64,000 nt of DNA. It comes from Glaciihabitans sp. GTDB lineage: Bacteria; Actinomycetota; Actinomycetes; Actinomycetales; Microbacteriaceae. The notes below the pieces were generated by a model. That model was not told the DNA's origin. It saw only the letters and a list, made by a program, of their open reading frames with translations, and did not search any database. The DNA lies in the NCBI GenBank assembly GCA_025463785.1, contig JAODBD010000009.1, positions 62,001-126,000 on the forward strand, read 5' to 3'. Of this stretch, positions 45,725-57,864 are shown in pieces (the first letter of the stretch is position 1; each line of letters begins with the position of its first letter). A program made the translations under genes and the position numbers.

Positions 45725-45970
45725 TTACGCAGCGAACTTGGTGATTAGGCCAAGAACGATGATGCAAATGAACCAGACCACGACAATGAGGACGGTGATG
45801 CGGTTCAAGTTGCGCTCAGCAACACCGGAGGCACCCAGATTGGATGTGACACCGCCGCCGAACATGTCTGACAGACCGCCGCCGCGGCCGCGGTGCAAGA
45901 GGATGAGGAGGGTCAGCAGAAGACTCGCGACACCGAGGATGACCTGCAGCACGACCTGAAGAATTTGCAC
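45725..45970 (-). CDS. secG: Preprotein translocase subunit SecG
   Basis: An 81-residue membrane protein of the SecYEG channel: two helices (VVLQVILGVASLLLTLLILL and the C-terminal VLIVVVWFICIIVLGLI) around the cytoplasmic loop RGRGGGLSDMFGGG. GTG at 45970 is preferred since AAAGG lies 6 nt before it and the family begins at this point (VQILQVVLQV); an upstream in-frame TTG would add eight residues without support. It follows tpiA, the usual actinobacterial order. Confidence 0.94.
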   Translation of the reverse strand: MQILQVVLQVILGVASLLLTLLILLHRGRGGGLSDMFGGGVTSNLGASGVAERNLNRITVLIVVVWFICIIVLGLITKFAA

Positions 45971-46067
45971 GTAAGACCTTTCGATGCGGCTCAAAGAGCC
46001 TCACACAGTATAACTACGCCTGAGCGACCACACGGATACGTTCTGGCGAAGTTCGAATCTGACCCGG

Positions 46068-46868
46068 TTAGGTTCCCACATGCTTACGGAACTGGGCGAT
46101 GCTGGCGAATTCGGCAATATCCAGGCTGGCACCACCGACAAGCGCGCCGTCGACGTTGGGCTGCCGAAGGAAACCGGCGATATTCGTCGACTTGACTGAT
46201 CCGCCGTAGAGAATGCGGGTGGCATCCGCGACTTCGCCGCCGAGGACCTCCGCGACTACGTAGCGAAGTTGTTCCGCAACCTGCTCGGCCTGTTCTGGCG
46301 TCGCGGCCTGCCCTGACCCGATCGCCCACACCGGTTCGTATGCGACGACGACGTTCGTCGCACCCTCAGAGAGCGACAGCGCCGCGCGGAGTTGTGCAAC
46401 TGGCACGGCACTCGGACCGTATAGCTCAAGATCTTCCGCCGTTTCGCCGACGCAGATGACCGGGACGACGTCATTCTGAATCGAAACGGCGACCTTCTCG
46501 GCGATCTGTTCATCGCTCTCGTGGTGATACTGCCGACGCTCTGAGTGACCGACGATGACGTAGGGAGCGCCCAGAGCCTTCAGAAAGAGAGCAGAAATCT
46601 CACCCGTGTACGCACCTGACAAGTGAGCAGAAACATCCTGAGCGCCGAATCCTAGTTCAAGCTTGTCGCCGGTAATGAGGTTCTGGACCGAACGGATGTC
46701 GGTGAACGGTGGAAATACCGCTACCTCCGTCGCCGAGTAGTCATGCCTGGCGTCGGACAGCGTCCACGCCAGTTTCTGAACGAAGGCAATCGCCTGCAGG
46801 TGATCGAGGTTCATCTTCCAGTTGCCCGCGATGAACGCGACGCGCTCCCCCGGTTTCACGCCTGCCAT
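46068..46868 (-). CDS. tpiA: Triosephosphate isomerase
   Basis: A 266-residue TIM barrel interconverting dihydroxyacetone phosphate and glyceraldehyde 3-phosphate. Catalytic residues: Lys in AGNWKMN, His in GHSERRQ, Glu in [11 protein letters not shown]; the phosphate loop is YGGSVKSTN. The ATG at 46868 lies inside the last codons of pgk (13-base overlap), so translation is coupled. secG follows. Confidence 0.97.
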   Translation of the reverse strand: MAGVKPGERVAFIAGNWKMNLDHLQAIAFVQKLAWTLSDARHDYSATEVAVFPPFTDIRSVQNLITGDKLELGFGAQDVSAHLSGAYTGEISALFLKALGAPYVIVGHSERRQYHHESDEQIAEKVAVSIQNDVVPVICVGETAEDLELYGPSAVPVAQLRAALSLSEGATNVVVAYEPVWAIGSGQAATPEQAEQVAEQLRYVVAEVLGGEVADATRILYGGSVKSTNIAGFLRQPNVDGALVGGASLDIAEFASIAQFRKHVGT

Positions 46869-48073
46869 CCGAGTACCTCCAGGCCTGGGAGTCGCTTGCC
46901 CTCGAGAAACTCGAGGCTCGCCCCTCCGCCGGTCGAGATGTGACCGAACTGGTCGTCACTGAACCCGAGTTCTCGAACGGCAGCAGCGGAATCCCCGCCA
47001 CCGACCACACCAAGGCCAGTGACCTTCGTCAGGGCCGCTGCGATCGCCTTCGTGCCAGCAGCAAATGGGGCAAGCTCGAACACGCCCATTGGGCCATTCC
47101 AGAACACCGTCCTGCCCGCTTCGATCTGCCTGGCGAATTCTGCGGATGTCTCAGGGCCGATATCCAGACCGAGACCGGCGGCTCCGAATGGGGTGTCCTC
47201 GATGGCATCCGCTGCGGTGATCGCGGTCTCGGCATCCGCACCAAATTTCGACGCGACGACGATGTCGGTCGGCAGCACGAGATTGACGCCCAACTTCTTC
47301 GCCTGCTCGATGTACCCCTTGACGTTGTCGATCTGGTCGGCTTCAAGGAGACTCGCGCCAACCTTGTGGCCCTGCGCGGCAAGGAAGGTGAACAACATCC
47401 CGCCGCCCACGAGGAGCGTGTCAACCTTTGGCAGCAGGGCGCCGATAACCGCAAGCTTGTCTGAGACCTTCGAACCGCCGAGAACAACAACGTACGGTTT
47501 CTCCGGCGCCTTGGTGAGCTTTTCGAGAATGCCGAGTTCGTCGACGATCAGGAGGCCAGCCGCGCTCGGCAGGATCGCGGCCAGGTCGAACACGCTGGCG
47601 TGCTCGCGGTGCACGACTCCAAAACCATCGGAGACGAAGGCATCGCCAAAGCCGGCGAGCTGTTCGGCAAAGGCCTTGCGCACGACATCGTCAGCGCTGG
47701 TCTCGCCCGGGTTGAACCGCAGGTTCTCAAGAACAGCGATGTCGCCGTCGTCGAGGCTGTCTACAGTCTGTTCGGCGGAGCCGCCAACGGTGTCGTTCGC
47801 AAAAGCTACCGGCGTGCCCAGGAGCTCGCCGAGTCGATACGCAACCGGCTCGAGGCTGTACTTCTCGTCGGGCTTGCCATCGGGTCGACCGAGGTGCGAA
47901 ATGACCACAACGCGCGCGCCAGCCTTCAACAGGAGCTGCAGAGTTGGGACGGATGCGCGAATGCGCCCATCATCCGTGATCTGTCCGTCTTTCAACGGGA
48001 CATTCAGATCACATCGGACGATGACCCGTTTGCCGCTGAGATCGCCCAGTGAGTCAATCGTTCGAAGACTCAT
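46856..48073 (-). CDS. pgk: Phosphoglycerate kinase
   Basis: A 405-residue glycolytic kinase (1,3-bisphosphoglycerate plus ADP to 3-phosphoglycerate plus ATP). Family motifs are [13 protein letters not shown] near the N-terminus, [22 protein letters not shown] and [10 protein letters not shown]; the ATP-site GGGDSAAAV is near the end. The ATG at 48073 ([12 protein letters not shown]) has only a weak ribosome-binding site, suggesting coupling to gap 34 bases upstream. Longer in-frame starts would run into gap. Confidence 0.96.
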   Translation of the reverse strand: MSLRTIDSLGDLSGKRVIVRCDLNVPLKDGQITDDGRIRASVPTLQLLLKAGARVVVISHLGRPDGKPDEKYSLEPVAYRLGELLGTPVAFANDTVGGSAEQTVDSLDDGDIAVLENLRFNPGETSADDVVRKAFAEQLAGFGDAFVSDGFGVVHREHASVFDLAAILPSAAGLLIVDELGILEKLTKAPEKPYVVVLGGSKVSDKLAVIGALLPKVDTLLVGGGMLFTFLAAQGHKVGASLLEADQIDNVKGYIEQAKKLGVNLVLPTDIVVASKFGADAETAITAADAIEDTPFGAAGLGLDIGPETSAEFARQIEAGRTVFWNGPMGVFELAPFAAGTKAIAAALTKVTGLGVVGGGDSAAAVRELGFSDDQFGHISTGGGASLEFLEGKRLPGLEVLGWQA

Positions 48074-48107
48074 GTAGGTGTTCCCGACGATCGCCGGGTT
48101 AGGACAT

Positions 48108-49235
<1,128 letters not shown>

Positions 49236-49862
49236 CTACGAGAGTAGCAGTAGCCCACTTGCGTTATCGCGCGCTGCCTGGAATCGTGCCTGCGCATCAG
49301 CCCAGTTCACGATGTTCCAGAAGGCCTTCACGTAGTCGGCTTTGACGTTGACATAGTCGAGGTAGAACGCGTGCTCCCACATGTCGAGCTGGAGCACGGG
49401 GATCGTGCCGAGAGCGGTATTTCCCTGCTGGTCGAACAGCTGCTGAATAATGAGCTGCTTGCCAATGGGATCCCAGGAGAGGACCGCCCAGCCGGAACCC
49501 TGCAGGCTGATTGCCGCAGCGGAGAAGTGGCCAACGAACTTATCGAACGAGCCAAAGTATTCGTCGATCGCCGCGGCCAGCTCACCGGTCGGCTTGTCGC
49601 CTCCGTCTGGTGAGAGGTTCTTCCAGAAGATCGAGTGGTTGATGTGGCCGCCGAGGTGGAACGCAAGGTCTTTTTCGAACTTCGGAACGTTCGCGTAGTC
49701 GCCCGACTCACGGGCCTCAGCGAGCTTGGCAAGCGCGGTGTTCGCGCCTGCGACATAGACAGCGTGATGCTTGTCGTGATGGAGCTCCATGATCCGCGCG
49801 CTGATGTGCGGTTGCAGAGCCGCATAGTCGTAGGGAAGATCCGGAAGGGTGTACTCAGCCAT
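49236..49862 (-). CDS. sodA: Superoxide dismutase (Mn/Fe)
   Basis: A 208-residue dismutase converting superoxide to oxygen and peroxide. The metal ligands are His in MELHHDKHH, His in [10 protein letters not shown], and Asp and His in [12 protein letters not shown]. Gly/Gln pattern near the second ligand ([12 protein letters not shown]) leaves Mn or Fe open. ATG at 49862 is supported by AGGAG 8 bases upstream. The intergenic stretch to whiA is 106 bases. Confidence 0.96.
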   Translation of the reverse strand: MAEYTLPDLPYDYAALQPHISARIMELHHDKHHAVYVAGANTALAKLAEARESGDYANVPKFEKDLAFHLGGHINHSIFWKNLSPDGGDKPTGELAAAIDEYFGSFDKFVGHFSAAAISLQGSGWAVLSWDPIGKQLIIQQLFDQQGNTALGTIPVLQLDMWEHAFYLDYVNVKADYVKAFWNIVNWADAQARFQAARDNASGLLLLS

Positions 49863-49968
49863 CAAATATCTCCTAGCAAATTGGCCCCGCGAGGCGCGAT
49901 TGTGCGAGTACGGGGTGACATTTTCAGTCTACTGACGTCAACCCGGGATACTTTCGGATGCTTCCCAG

Positions 49969-50949
49969 CTACACGTCATCCATGTCAGGCGGGACGTTTG
50001 CATCGGTGCCCGGAATGCCGAGATCGGATGCGCGTTTGTCTGCCATTGCCAATAGCCTGCGAATGCGGCCAGCAACGGCATCTTTCGTCATGGGAGGGTC
50101 TGCGTGATGGCCCAGCTCGTCGAGGCTGGCGTCACGGAACCGCAGGCGAAGGTCACCGGCGTAGCGCAGGTGCTCGGGTACGTCGTCACTCAGGATCTCC
50201 AGAGCTCGCTCGACTCGTAGGCAAGCGGCGACCGCGGCTTGCGCGGAGCGACGGAGATTCGCGTCGTCGAAGTTCACGAGACGGTTGGCCGTTGCACGCA
50301 CTTCGCGACGCTGACGCATCTCTTCCCACGCCTTGACGCTCTCGGTCGCGCCCATGAGAACGAGCATTGCACTGATGGCTTCGCCGTCGCGGATGACCAC
50401 GCGGTGAACGCCGCGAACTTCGCGCGCCTTCGCCGAGATGCGCAGTCGGCCGGCGGCGCCAACGAGCGCCATCGCCGATTCGTTACCGGGGCAGGTCACC
50501 TCTAGTGCCGCCGAGCGACCCGGGTCGGTGAGCGTTCCCCGTGCCAGAAATGCGCCACGCCATACGGCGGCAAGCTCGTCGCGAGACCCTGTGGTCAGGC
50601 GATTCGGGAGGCCGCGGATGGGGCGCCTCCTGGCGTCCAGCAGTCCGGTTTGCCGTGCAAGAGTTTCGCCACCATCGACAACCCGAACCAGATAGTGGCT
50701 TGCAGTTCGTGATCCGGATGCGGAAACCACCGCGACCTCGCTTCGCACGCCATACAGTTCGGCGAGATCCTTGCGAACGCGGCGCCCGAGCAACGCGGAA
50801 TCGAGTTCGGCCTCAACGGCGATGCGGTTGGAGATCAGGTGCAGGCCACCGGCGAAACGGAGGATGGTTGCAAGCTCGGCCGCCCGCACCGTCGTCTTGC
50901 TCACATCGATCTTCGCGAGTTCGTCCTTGACGTCGGCGGTGAGTGCCAC
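49969..50949 (-). CDS. whiA: DNA-binding protein WhiA
   Basis: A 326-residue WhiA regulator, a degenerate LAGLIDADG domain fused to a C-terminal helix-turn-helix ([25 protein letters not shown]). WhiA controls cell division and sporulation genes in actinobacteria. GTG at 50949 with AGAGGA eight bases upstream. In many relatives yvcK separates whiA from rapZ; here only 95 bases lie between them. Confidence 0.96.
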   Translation of the reverse strand: MALTADVKDELAKIDVSKTTVRAAELATILRFAGGLHLISNRIAVEAELDSALLGRRVRKDLAELYGVRSEVAVVSASGSRTASHYLVRVVDGGETLARQTGLLDARRRPIRGLPNRLTTGSRDELAAVWRGAFLARGTLTDPGRSAALEVTCPGNESAMALVGAAGRLRISAKAREVRGVHRVVIRDGEAISAMLVLMGATESVKAWEEMRQRREVRATANRLVNFDDANLRRSAQAAVAACLRVERALEILSDDVPEHLRYAGDLRLRFRDASLDELGHHADPPMTKDAVAGRIRRLLAMADKRASDLGIPGTDANVPPDMDDV

Positions 50950-51044
50950 GAATAAATCCTCTTCGTTTCTAGTCTTGTGTTGCGTGCCGACGCTCAGCCA
51001 GCAAAATCATTCGGCATTAACAGGTCCCGCACTAAAAATACCTG

Positions 51045-51920
51045 TCACTCGCGGCCCAGATCGCGATGTTTAACACTCACCGCGACGCCGGGCAACCCGC
51101 GCAGCAGGGTTGCGAGCTTCTCCGCGACGGCAACCGAGCGATGCTTACCGCCGGTACATCCAATGGCGATCGTAGCGTGTCTCTTGTTCTCCCGCTGGTA
51201 CCCCGCGAGCACCGGAGCGAGGGCTTCGGAATAGGATGCGACGAACTCCGCGGCACCCGGCGCGCCCAACACGTATTCGCTCACCTCGGCGTCGAGACCC
51301 GTTAGTGGCTTGAGTTCGGCGATCCAGAATGGGTTCGGCAGAAAACGCATGTCAGCGACCATGTCGGCGTCGGCGGGCAGCCCATATTTAAAGCCAAAGC
51401 TGATGAGCGTGACCTGTACGCCAGGCGCATCTACCTCGGCAAATTTTTCAGCGATGCTCGTCGCGAGTTGGTGGATGTTCAGCTCGGAGGTGTCGAGAAC
51501 GATGTCGCTGCTCTCCCGAAGCTCCTCCATCCTTCTGCGCTCACGGGCGATGCCGTCGAGCAACGTGCCGTCACCCTGAAGCGGGTGTGGACGCCGCACC
51601 TGCTCGAACCTGCGCACGAGGGCAGCATCCGTGGCATCGAGGAACAGCACGCGTACGCGGGCGTTTGCCCGCAGTTCCTGCACGGCACGCTGGACGTCCG
51701 CGAAGAGCTTGCCGCCGCGAACATCCACGATTGCCGCGATTTTCGGAAGCGAGTCGCTCGCGCGCTCCCCCAGGTCGACGAGCGGCCTCAGCATCTGCGG
51801 TGGAAGGTTATCGACGACATACCAGCCGAGGTCTTCCAGAGCATTCCCGACCGTGGATCTGCCGGCACCGGACATCCCCGTAACGACCAGCAGCTCCTGC
51901 CGTTCGTTTTGCGCGGTCAT
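51045..51920 (-). CDS. rapZ: RapZ-family nucleotide-binding protein
   Basis: A 291-residue RapZ/YvcJ protein. Walker A is [12 protein letters not shown] (about residue 14), the second motif [12 protein letters not shown], and the C-terminal domain has [26 protein letters not shown] and [17 protein letters not shown]. In E. coli RapZ directs RNase E to small RNAs; in actinobacteria the role is less clear but it is genetically tied to whiA and uvrC. ATG at 51920 with GAGGGA upstream. Confidence 0.95.
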   Translation of the reverse strand: MTAQNERQELLVVTGMSGAGRSTVGNALEDLGWYVVDNLPPQMLRPLVDLGERASDSLPKIAAIVDVRGGKLFADVQRAVQELRANARVRVLFLDATDAALVRRFEQVRRPHPLQGDGTLLDGIARERRRMEELRESSDIVLDTSELNIHQLATSIAEKFAEVDAPGVQVTLISFGFKYGLPADADMVADMRFLPNPFWIAELKPLTGLDAEVSEYVLGAPGAAEFVASYSEALAPVLAGYQRENKRHATIAIGCTGGKHRSVAVAEKLATLLRGLPGVAVSVKHRDLGRE

Positions 51921-52035
51921 TGTCCCTCAGGCCTTCGATTGCGGTGCGTCGCAGTTCGCGCCCAAGTTTAGTAGCGATCCGGGTAGCGCTAACCGAACCC
52001 TGTCGGCTCTCACCCCGTTTGAGCGGCGCTCGACA

Positions 52036-53919
52036 TTAGGAGCGAAGACTCTCGTAGATCTGGCGGGCGAGAATCTCTCCGACGCCCCGCACCTCAGCAA
52101 TCGCCGCGGCGTCCGCTGCGCGAAGCCTCGTGACCGACCCGAAGTGCTTCAGAATCTCTTTGACGCGAGCCGGGCCGAGCCCGGGAATCTGCGAGAGCGA
52201 AGATGTGATGTCGTTCGATCGTCGCTGGCGCTGGTACGTGATCGCGAAACGATGCGCCTCGTCGCGGATGCGCTGGATCAGGAACAGCGCGTCGCTGTTT
52301 CTCGGCAGGATGACGGGATAATCGGAATCGGGCAGCCAGATTTCCTCGAGCCGCTTTGCGATTCCGCACAGCGCAATGCCCGTGACACCGGCATCCTCAA
52401 GCGCCCGCTTCGCGGCAGCGACCTGCGGCTGGCCGCCATCGACGATGAGAAGGTTGGGCCGGTAGGCGAAGCGCTTGCGCGGCCTGCCCTCCTCCTCGGC
52501 TTCGGCTTCTTCGGCCGCGTCGTGCCTGCTGGCTTCCTGGTCGAGGTATGCGAGCCTGCGCGTCAGCGTCTGGTAAATCGACTCGGTGTCATCGGTGGAA
52601 TCCGGGATGCTGAAACGGCGGTACTGGTCTTTACGCGGCAGGCCGTCCTCGAAGACGACCATCGAGGCGACAATGTTCGTGCCGCTCAGGTGCGATACGT
52701 CGTAACACTCCATGCGAAGCGGGGCATCCTGCATCCCGAGTGCTTCCTGGATGTCGGCCAGGGCCTGCGAGCGAGCGACAAAGTCGCCACTTCGACGCGT
52801 CTTGTACAGCACGAGAGCGTTACGTGCGTTGGTGGCGACCGTCAACGCCAGCGCTGCCTTCTCACCGCGTTGCGCTATTTTCAGCGCGACGCGGCCAGAG
52901 GCGCGAAGCCCCGTCAACCACCGCTCGAGCTCGAGACGGTCCTCGGGAAGCACCGGCACAACCACTTCGCGCGGTGGAGCCTCAACGTCGCCGTAGGCGT
53001 TCTGAAGGACTGTCTCGACCAGTTCGGGCAGATCGAGGTCGAGCTCTTTGTCAACCACCCAGCTCTTGACCCCGCGAATGCGGCCGCCGCGGACGATGAA
53101 CTGCTGCACGGCGGCCGCGAGTTCGTCGTGCGCGATGCCGAAAAAGTCGGTGTCGACGTCGTCGGCCAGCACGACGGCGTTGCGAGAGAGGGCCGTCTGC
53201 ATCGCCCCAAGCTGGTCCCGATAGCGGGCCGCGGCCTCGTAGTCCTGCTCGGTCGAGGCAGTCTTCATCCTGCGCTCGATGTCGGCAACAAACGTCGAAT
53301 CGTTACCTGCCATGAATGAGGCGAAGTCGACCGCTATTGACTTGTGATCTTCCTTGGTGACTCGACCAACGCAGGGAGCCGCGCACTTGCCGATATCGCC
53401 GAGCAAACAGGGGCGACCGGTCTGTTGGGCGCGCTTGTAGGTCGTGTCGGTGCAGCTACGCATCGGGAACGCCTTGAGCAGCGTGTCGACGGTCTCCCGG
53501 ATCGACCAGACCTTCGTGTACGGACCGAAATACCGTGCCCCGGCAATCTTGTGGTTGCGGGTCACAAACACGCGGGGAACGTCGTCCTGGAGGGTTATCG
53601 CGAGATACGGGTACGACTTGTCGTCGCGGAACTGCACATTGAACGGCGGGTCGAACTGCTTGATCCAGGTGAATTCGAGCTCAAGCGCCTCGAACTCGTT
53701 GCCGACGACAGTCCACTCGACAGAAGCAGCCGAGAGGACCATGCGCCGCGTTCGCTGGTGGAGCGTGTGGAGTGGCGCGAAATAGTTGCTGAGACGCGAG
53801 CGAAGGCTTTTGGCCTTACCGACGTAGAGGACCCGGCCCGTGGCATCCCGAAATCGATAGACGCCCGGCGACGTCGGAATCTCGCCAGCCTTAGGCCGGT
53901 AGCTCACCGTCTCAGCCAT
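52036..53919 (-). CDS. uvrC: Excinuclease ABC subunit C
   Basis: A 627-residue dual-incision nuclease of nucleotide excision repair. The GIY-YIG 3' nuclease is N-terminal ([23 protein letters not shown]), followed by the UVR domain that binds UvrB (about 205-235), the RNase H-like 5' nuclease ([29 protein letters not shown]) and a helix-hairpin-helix end ([13 protein letters not shown]). An acidic Glu-rich insertion ([11 protein letters not shown]) lies near residue 480. It follows uvrA by 12 bases. Confidence 0.97.
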   Translation of the reverse strand: MAETVSYRPKAGEIPTSPGVYRFRDATGRVLYVGKAKSLRSRLSNYFAPLHTLHQRTRRMVLSAASVEWTVVGNEFEALELEFTWIKQFDPPFNVQFRDDKSYPYLAITLQDDVPRVFVTRNHKIAGARYFGPYTKVWSIRETVDTLLKAFPMRSCTDTTYKRAQQTGRPCLLGDIGKCAAPCVGRVTKEDHKSIAVDFASFMAGNDSTFVADIERRMKTASTEQDYEAAARYRDQLGAMQTALSRNAVVLADDVDTDFFGIAHDELAAAVQQFIVRGGRIRGVKSWVVDKELDLDLPELVETVLQNAYGDVEAPPREVVVPVLPEDRLELERWLTGLRASGRVALKIAQRGEKAALALTVATNARNALVLYKTRRSGDFVARSQALADIQEALGMQDAPLRMECYDVSHLSGTNIVASMVVFEDGLPRKDQYRRFSIPDSTDDTESIYQTLTRRLAYLDQEASRHDAAEEAEAEEEGRPRKRFAYRPNLLIVDGGQPQVAAAKRALEDAGVTGIALCGIAKRLEEIWLPDSDYPVILPRNSDALFLIQRIRDEAHRFAITYQRQRRSNDITSSLSQIPGLGPARVKEILKHFGSVTRLRAADAAAIAEVRGVGEILARQIYESLRS

Positions 53920-53931
53920 GACCGCCGCCCG

Positions 53932-56847
53932 CTACTTCGTCTTCGACGTTGAGCTCTTCGAGGCTGAGCTCTTCGTTGCCGCACCGATTCTCAGGATCTC
54001 ACGAAGGAATGTCGCCGTGTGACTCGCGGCCACTTTTGATACCTGTTCTGGAGTTCCTGCCGCTATCAGCTCTCCCCCGCCGGCACCGCCCTCGGGGCCA
54101 AGGTCGATCACCCAGTCGGACGATTTGATGACATCGAGGTTGTGCTCGATGACGATCACGGTGTTGCCTTTGTCGACGAGACCGTTCAACACCAGCAGGA
54201 GCTTTCGTACGTCTTCGAAGTGGAGGCCCGTTGTTGGCTCGTCGAGAACGTAGACGCTCCGCCCGGTGGCGCGCCGCTGGAGCTCGGTCGCAAGCTTTAC
54301 TCTCTGCGCCTCACCACCGGAGAGCGTCGTCGCGCTCTGGCCGAGACGCACATAGCCGAGGCCGACATCCACCAAGGTCTTCAAGTAGCGATGGATGGCC
54401 GTGATGGCCTCGAAGAAGTCGGCGGCCTCCGCGATCGGCATGTCGAGCACCTCGGCGATGTTCTTACCTTTGTAGTGCACCGTAAGAGTGTCGCGGTTGT
54501 AGCGCGCCCCCGCACAGACTTCGCACGGCACATAGACGTCGGGCAGGAAGTTCATTTCGATCTTGATCGTGCCGTCGCCCGCGCAGTTCTCGCACCGGCC
54601 ACCTTTGACGTTGAAACTGAACCGACCCGGCAGGTAGCCGCGCGCCTTCGCCTCACCGGTCTCGGAGAACAGCGTTCGGATGCGATCGAATACACCGGTA
54701 TAGGTCGCAGGATTCGACCGCGGCGTGCGCCCGATGGGCGCCTGGTCGACGTGCACCACCTTGTCGAGTAGCTCAAGCCCTGTAACACGCGTGTGCCTCC
54801 CGGGGATCTGTCGAGCGCCATTCAGCGTGTTTGCCAGCACCTTGTACAGGATGTCGTTCACGAGTGATGACTTGCCCGAGCCGCTGACCCCGGTGACGGC
54901 GGTGAACACGCCGAGCGGGAACTTCACCGTCACATTCTTGAGGTTGTTGGCCCTCGCACCCTCGACCACTATCTGACGGTCTTTGTCGGTTGGCCTGCGC
55001 CTCTTGGGCGTCTCGATTGCGACCCGACCCGAGAGGTAATCGCTGGTGAGGGACCTCGTGTTGGTGAGGAGGTCTTCGTACGATCCGGAGTGGATAACCT
55101 CGCCGCCGAGTTCTCCTGCGCCCGGGCCGATGTCGACGACCCAATCTGCGGTGCGAATGGTGTCTTCATCGTGTTCGACGACGATGAGGGTGTTGCCGAG
55201 GTTCTTGAGTTTGACCAGGGTCTCAATGAGCCTGCGATTATCGCGCTGGTGCAGACCGATACTCGGCTCATCGAGGACGTAAAGCACGCCCGTGAGGCCC
55301 GAGCCGATCTGGGTCGCCAGCCGGATGCGCTGCGCCTCGCCGCCGCTCAGCGTGGCTGCGGCTCTCGCCAGGTCGAGATAGCTCAGCCCCACCTCGATCA
55401 AAAACTCAAGTCGGAGGCGAATCTCACGAAGCACGGCGGCCGCGATATGCGCCTCACGATCGGTGAGGGTCAGGGCTGCCATGAACTCGTGCAGCCTGAC
55501 CAGGCTGCGCTCGCAGGCATCCGAAATCGAATAGTCGTTGACGGTAACGGCCAGGACCTCTGGCTTCAGGCGCTTGCCATTGCACACAGGGCACGGTGTC
55601 TCACGCAGGTAGTTGGCGAAGCGCTGCTTGGTCCATTCGGTGTCGGCTTCGAGATTCTTACGAACGATGTACGGGATGACGCCCTCGAACCCGGTCGTGT
55701 ATTTCATCTCGCGACCGAAGCGGTTCTTCCACTTGACCGTGACTTCGAAGTTGTTGCCGTTGAGCACCGCGTTGCGGGCTTCGTCCGACAGTTCGCCCCA
55801 CGGGGTGTCTATCGAAAAGTCGAGTTCGCGACCGAGCGCCTCGAGCATCCGGCCGAAATATTGCGCGATGCCCTTGCCAGACTGCGCCCAGGGCAGGATC
55901 GCGCCGTCCTGGATGCTGACAGACGGGTCGGCGATGAGAAGGTCGGCATCCACCGTCATGCGGGTGCCGAGGCCTGAGCATTCCGGGCAGGCCCCGAAGG
56001 GAGCATTAAACGAGAAGGTACGCGGTTCGATCTCGGTCAACTGCAACGGATGACCATTCGGGCAGGAGAGCTTTTCGGAGAAGTTGCGCCAAGCTGCGTC
56101 GCCGGTCTCGTCGACATAGTTGATCGACACGAGCCCGTCAGTGAGCCGAAGCGCTGTTTCAAGGGAATCGGTGAGCCGAGTGAGGATGTCGTCGGCAGCC
56201 ACCAGCCGGTCGACGACCACCGAGATGTCGTGCTTGATCTGCTTCTTCAGGATGGGTGGTTCGCTCAGCTGGATCTGCTCGCCATCGACGATCGCGCGCG
56301 AGTACCCGCTCGCAGCAAGAGACTGGAAGAGATCGACGAACTCGCCCTTCTTTTGCGAGATCACCGGGCTTACGATCTGATACCGGGTGCCGGTCTCAAG
56401 CGTCATGAGCTGGTCGGCAATCTGCTGCACGGTTTGCCGCTCGATTTTCTCGCCACAGACGGGGCAGTGCGGGATGCCGATGCGGGCCCACAGGAGCCGC
56501 ATGTAGTCGTAGATCTCGGTTATGGTGCCGACGGTCGAGCGCGGGTTGCGGTTGGTCGACTTCTGGTCGATCGAGACGGCCGGGCTCAGACCTTCGATGA
56601 AGTCGACATCCGGGCGATCGACCTGGCCGAGAAACTGGCGCGCATAGGCGGAGAGCGACTCGACGTAGCGCCGCTGCCCTTCGGCGAAGATCGTGTCAAA
56701 CGCGAGCGACGATTTGCCCGAGCCGGACAGACCCGTGAAAACCACGAGAGAGTCGCGCGGAATCTCGAGGTCGACATCCTTCAGATTGTGCACTCGAGCG
56801 CCACGAACACTGAGCTTCGAGGAGCCCGTTACGGATGAAATCGACAC
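53932..56847 (-). CDS. uvrA: Excinuclease ABC subunit A
   Basis: A 971-residue damage sensor with two ABC ATPase modules. Walker A motifs are GLSGSGKSS (about residue 39) and GVSGSGKSS (about 650); signatures are [11 protein letters not shown] and [11 protein letters not shown]. Zinc-finger cysteines occur in CPVCGEK, CPECSG and [12 protein letters not shown]. The GTG at 56847 follows a TAGACT box by 7 bases. The C-terminus ends in a Ser/Lys/Thr tail made of a duplicated pentapeptide ([13 protein letters not shown]). Confidence 0.97.
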   Translation of the reverse strand: MSISSVTGSSKLSVRGARVHNLKDVDLEIPRDSLVVFTGLSGSGKSSLAFDTIFAEGQRRYVESLSAYARQFLGQVDRPDVDFIEGLSPAVSIDQKSTNRNPRSTVGTITEIYDYMRLLWARIGIPHCPVCGEKIERQTVQQIADQLMTLETGTRYQIVSPVISQKKGEFVDLFQSLAASGYSRAIVDGEQIQLSEPPILKKQIKHDISVVVDRLVAADDILTRLTDSLETALRLTDGLVSINYVDETGDAAWRNFSEKLSCPNGHPLQLTEIEPRTFSFNAPFGACPECSGLGTRMTVDADLLIADPSVSIQDGAILPWAQSGKGIAQYFGRMLEALGRELDFSIDTPWGELSDEARNAVLNGNNFEVTVKWKNRFGREMKYTTGFEGVIPYIVRKNLEADTEWTKQRFANYLRETPCPVCNGKRLKPEVLAVTVNDYSISDACERSLVRLHEFMAALTLTDREAHIAAAVLREIRLRLEFLIEVGLSYLDLARAAATLSGGEAQRIRLATQIGSGLTGVLYVLDEPSIGLHQRDNRRLIETLVKLKNLGNTLIVVEHDEDTIRTADWVVDIGPGAGELGGEVIHSGSYEDLLTNTRSLTSDYLSGRVAIETPKRRRPTDKDRQIVVEGARANNLKNVTVKFPLGVFTAVTGVSGSGKSSLVNDILYKVLANTLNGARQIPGRHTRVTGLELLDKVVHVDQAPIGRTPRSNPATYTGVFDRIRTLFSETGEAKARGYLPGRFSFNVKGGRCENCAGDGTIKIEMNFLPDVYVPCEVCAGARYNRDTLTVHYKGKNIAEVLDMPIAEAADFFEAITAIHRYLKTLVDVGLGYVRLGQSATTLSGGEAQRVKLATELQRRATGRSVYVLDEPTTGLHFEDVRKLLLVLNGLVDKGNTVIVIEHNLDVIKSSDWVIDLGPEGGAGGGELIAAGTPEQVSKVAASHTATFLREILRIGAATKSSASKSSTSKTK
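53944..53973 (-). repeat. 15-bp duplication encoding the UvrA C-terminal tail
   Basis: Two 15-bp units (AAG AGC TCA x x) encode KSSAS and KSSTS, followed by a partial third copy KTK before the stop. Confidence 0.7.
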
Positions 56848-56854
56848 TCTCTAT

Positions 56855-56860
56855 AGTCTA
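56855..56860 (-). promoter_or_regulatory. -10 box of uvrA
   Basis: TAGACT on the minus strand, 7 nt before the GTG at 56847. I found no LexA-type GAAC-N4-GTTC palindrome in the 72 bases upstream. Confidence 0.5.
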
Positions 56861-56919
56861 CGGAAGCCACCGACATCGCCCTGTCGCGGTTCGCTCTGCG
56901 CGAAGGTCGATACGGTTGG

Positions 56920-57813
56920 CTAGCCCGGGTATCCGCAGGCCGCCGAGAAGTAACGGTAGAACTCGAACTTCAGGGTGTCGTTGAGCACCAGCCCAAAGTA
57001 TCCATTGCTGGTTGACGGGGTCACGACGTGAAACGGCACAACGGTACCGACCTTGTCCTCCGACAAAACGTGCGTTTCACACCGAGTGGGCGACACGGTC
57101 AGGGTGAGCGTGACGGGCGCCGATTTCGCGGTCATGACGAGGGGAAACCTGGTGTTGAACGACATATCGAGCAGGGTCGTCGCGTCAATCTGCTTGATCG
57201 TGACAGACCCGGCCGCCCCGGTCGGCGTGAACGTGAAGGCGAGCTGGCCGACCAGTTTCCTGTTCGGCAATCTGACGGTCTTCACGGCGCTGCCGGGCGT
57301 GATCCTGACGACCTGCTCGAAGGTGTAACGAGCGCAGTCTTCGACATTGATCTCGTGAAGCGTGTCGTACAAGACCGTTGGACGCACCGTCGCGTGCCCG
57401 TGGCCCTGAGCATCGGTGAACGTAAGCGAGACCCGAGGGTCTGCCGCAGACGCCGAGCACGCGGGCTTCGGCAACACCACGGGAAATGACACCTGATCAC
57501 CGTGATCGAGCGTGTAGGGCAGTGACCCCATCGGGGCAGCAGATGCGAAGAACGCGGAGGAGAACGAGCCCGATCGGAGCGTAATGCGCCCCGCACTTCC
57601 GTTGCTCACCTCCACCTGGAGGTGGCGTGGCGCGAAATCAGATCGATTTTGGAAGATGGTCACTGTGACACCGCCCGGAAGCGCCTGTTGAACGGATGCG
57701 GTCGAGGTCGGAGTGCCGGGGCCGGGTGTTGTGCAGGCCGATAGCGCCACGACGAGGGCGACGCTGGCGGCGAGGGCAGCGGCGGCGACCAGCCTCACCC
57801 GAAACCTCATCAC
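56920..57813 (-). CDS. Predicted lipoprotein of unknown function
   Basis: About 297 residues with an Arg-rich lipoprotein signal peptide and lipobox LSAC (Cys about residue 27), so anchored outside the membrane. The mature part has no motif I know: a Thr/Pro-rich linker ([13 protein letters not shown]), then beta-rich sequence with several lone cysteines ([29 protein letters not shown]) that could form disulfides. It interrupts the uvrA-uvrB pair. The start GTG at 57813 sits 6 nt after TAGAAT; ATG at 57810 is an alternative. Confidence 0.82.
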   Translation of the reverse strand: MMRFRVRLVAAAALAASVALVVALSACTTPGPGTPTSTASVQQALPGGVTVTIFQNRSDFAPRHLQVEVSNGSAGRITLRSGSFSSAFFASAAPMGSLPYTLDHGDQVSFPVVLPKPACSASAADPRVSLTFTDAQGHGHATVRPTVLYDTLHEINVEDCARYTFEQVVRITPGSAVKTVRLPNRKLVGQLAFTFTPTGAAGSVTIKQIDATTLLDMSFNTRFPLVMTAKSAPVTLTLTVSPTRCETHVLSEDKVGTVVPFHVVTPSTSNGYFGLVLNDTLKFEFYRYFSAACGYPG

Positions 57814-57819
57814 GGCGTG

Positions 57820-57825
57820 ATTCTA
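57820..57825 (-). promoter_or_regulatory. -10 box of the lipoprotein gene
   Basis: TAGAAT on the minus strand (5 of 6 to consensus), 6 nt before the GTG at 57813. Confidence 0.55.
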
Positions 57826-57864
57826 TCCGGAGGCGGGGCCGCGCCCGCTTGGCACAGTGGCTGG

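Noticed and set aside
51631-53319. 562-codon plus-strand ORF opposite uvrC and rapZ
   Set aside because: It lies antisense to two well-supported genes, has no family motif, and long antisense ORFs are expected in high-GC DNA.
56848-56919. LexA (SOS) box upstream of uvrA
   Set aside because: GTTCG and GCGAA half-sites are present but not in the GAAC-N4-GTTC arrangement.
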